A stretch of 5,612 nt of DNA from an uncultured Streptococcus sp. (lineage in GTDB: Bacteria; Bacillota; Bacilli; Lactobacillales; Streptococcaceae). This document shows positions 5,506-5,612 of the stretch, one piece after another. Within the stretch, counting starts at the first letter, position 1, and the number at the start of each line of letters is the position of its first letter. A program made the translations under genes and the position numbers. The notes beneath the pieces are model-generated. The model did not search any database and was not told the DNA's origin. It was given only the letters and a program-made list of their open reading frames with translations. The stretch spans positions 1 through 5,612 of the forward strand of contig CAJPSM010000083.1 of assembly GCA_905373305.1 (NCBI GenBank). The letters run 5' to 3'.

Positions 5506-5612
5506 ATGTCTAACATTCAAAACATGTCCCTTGAGGACATCATGGGAGAGCGCTTTAGTCGCTACTCCAAGTACATCATTCAAGACCGGGCTTTGCCAGA
5601 CATTCGAGATGG
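5506..5612 (+). CDS. parC: DNA topoisomerase IV subunit A (ParC), N-terminal fragment
   Basis: Thirty-five codons are present before the window ends, reading MSNIQNMSLEDIMGERFSRY and then SKYIIQDRALPDIRD. The ERF/RYSKYIIQDRALPDIRDG stretch is the conserved start of the breakage-reunion domain of ParC. ParC holds the catalytic tyrosine that cleaves DNA and forms the A2B2 enzyme with ParE. Residue 18 is serine, where I recall glycine in pneumococcal ParC, a small hint of a non-pneumococcal allele. The quinolone-resistance positions (around S79 and D83) lie outside the window, so ParC resistance cannot be judged. The gene is cut by the window edge, with no sign of damage. Confidence 0.97.
   Translation, partial: MSNIQNMSLEDIMGERFSRYSKYIIQDRALPDIRD

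Overview
The window is chromosomal DNA from a mitis-group Streptococcus, most likely S. mitis or S. oralis, or a pneumococcus that has acquired this segment from one. PlsY, ParE and the first ParC residues read like the pneumococcal proteins as I recall them, and plsY and parE are arranged divergently. The gap between parE and parC is about 2.7 kb instead of the few hundred bases of typical S. pneumoniae. It holds an aminoglycoside nucleotidyltransferase-like gene (ant). From memory of published work, an ant-like gene between parE and parC marks S. mitis/S. oralis and recombinant pneumococci. I cannot confirm the species from sequence alone.

Layout. Positions 7-47 are a strong minus-strand terminator. 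Positions 67-708 (minus) are plsY, a membrane glycerol-3-phosphate acyltransferase. Positions 709-843 are a divergent promoter region: an extended -10 promoter for plsY that would start the mRNA at or next to the ATG, and a sigma-A type promoter for parE. Positions 844-2787 are parE (topoisomerase IV subunit B, GTG start, complete, classical quinolone-resistance positions unmutated). Positions 2809-3780 are a very AT-rich gene of unknown function, 21 bases after parE. Positions 3781-4029 hold a perfect 36-base palindrome followed within ten bases by an exact TACGAATA, the competence sigma-X (ComX) cin-box. Positions 4030-4878 are ant. Positions 4880-5371 are a small multi-spanning membrane protein, probably translationally coupled to ant. 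Positions 5372-5505 are a leader without a recognisable promoter or terminator. Positions 5506-5612 are the start of parC (subunit A), cut off by the window end.

How the parts fit. ParE and ParC form topoisomerase IV and, from memory, are co-transcribed in pneumococcus from one promoter upstream of parE. The accessory genes therefore sit inside an essential operon, where they would be carried by parE-parC recombination and transcribed constitutively. The palindrome and cin-box between the unknown gene and ant suggest that the second half (ant, the membrane gene and possibly parC) may also be transcribed during competence. That is an inference from short motifs. The unknown gene, the ant-membrane pair and the palindrome/cin-box segment are the least ordinary parts of the window.
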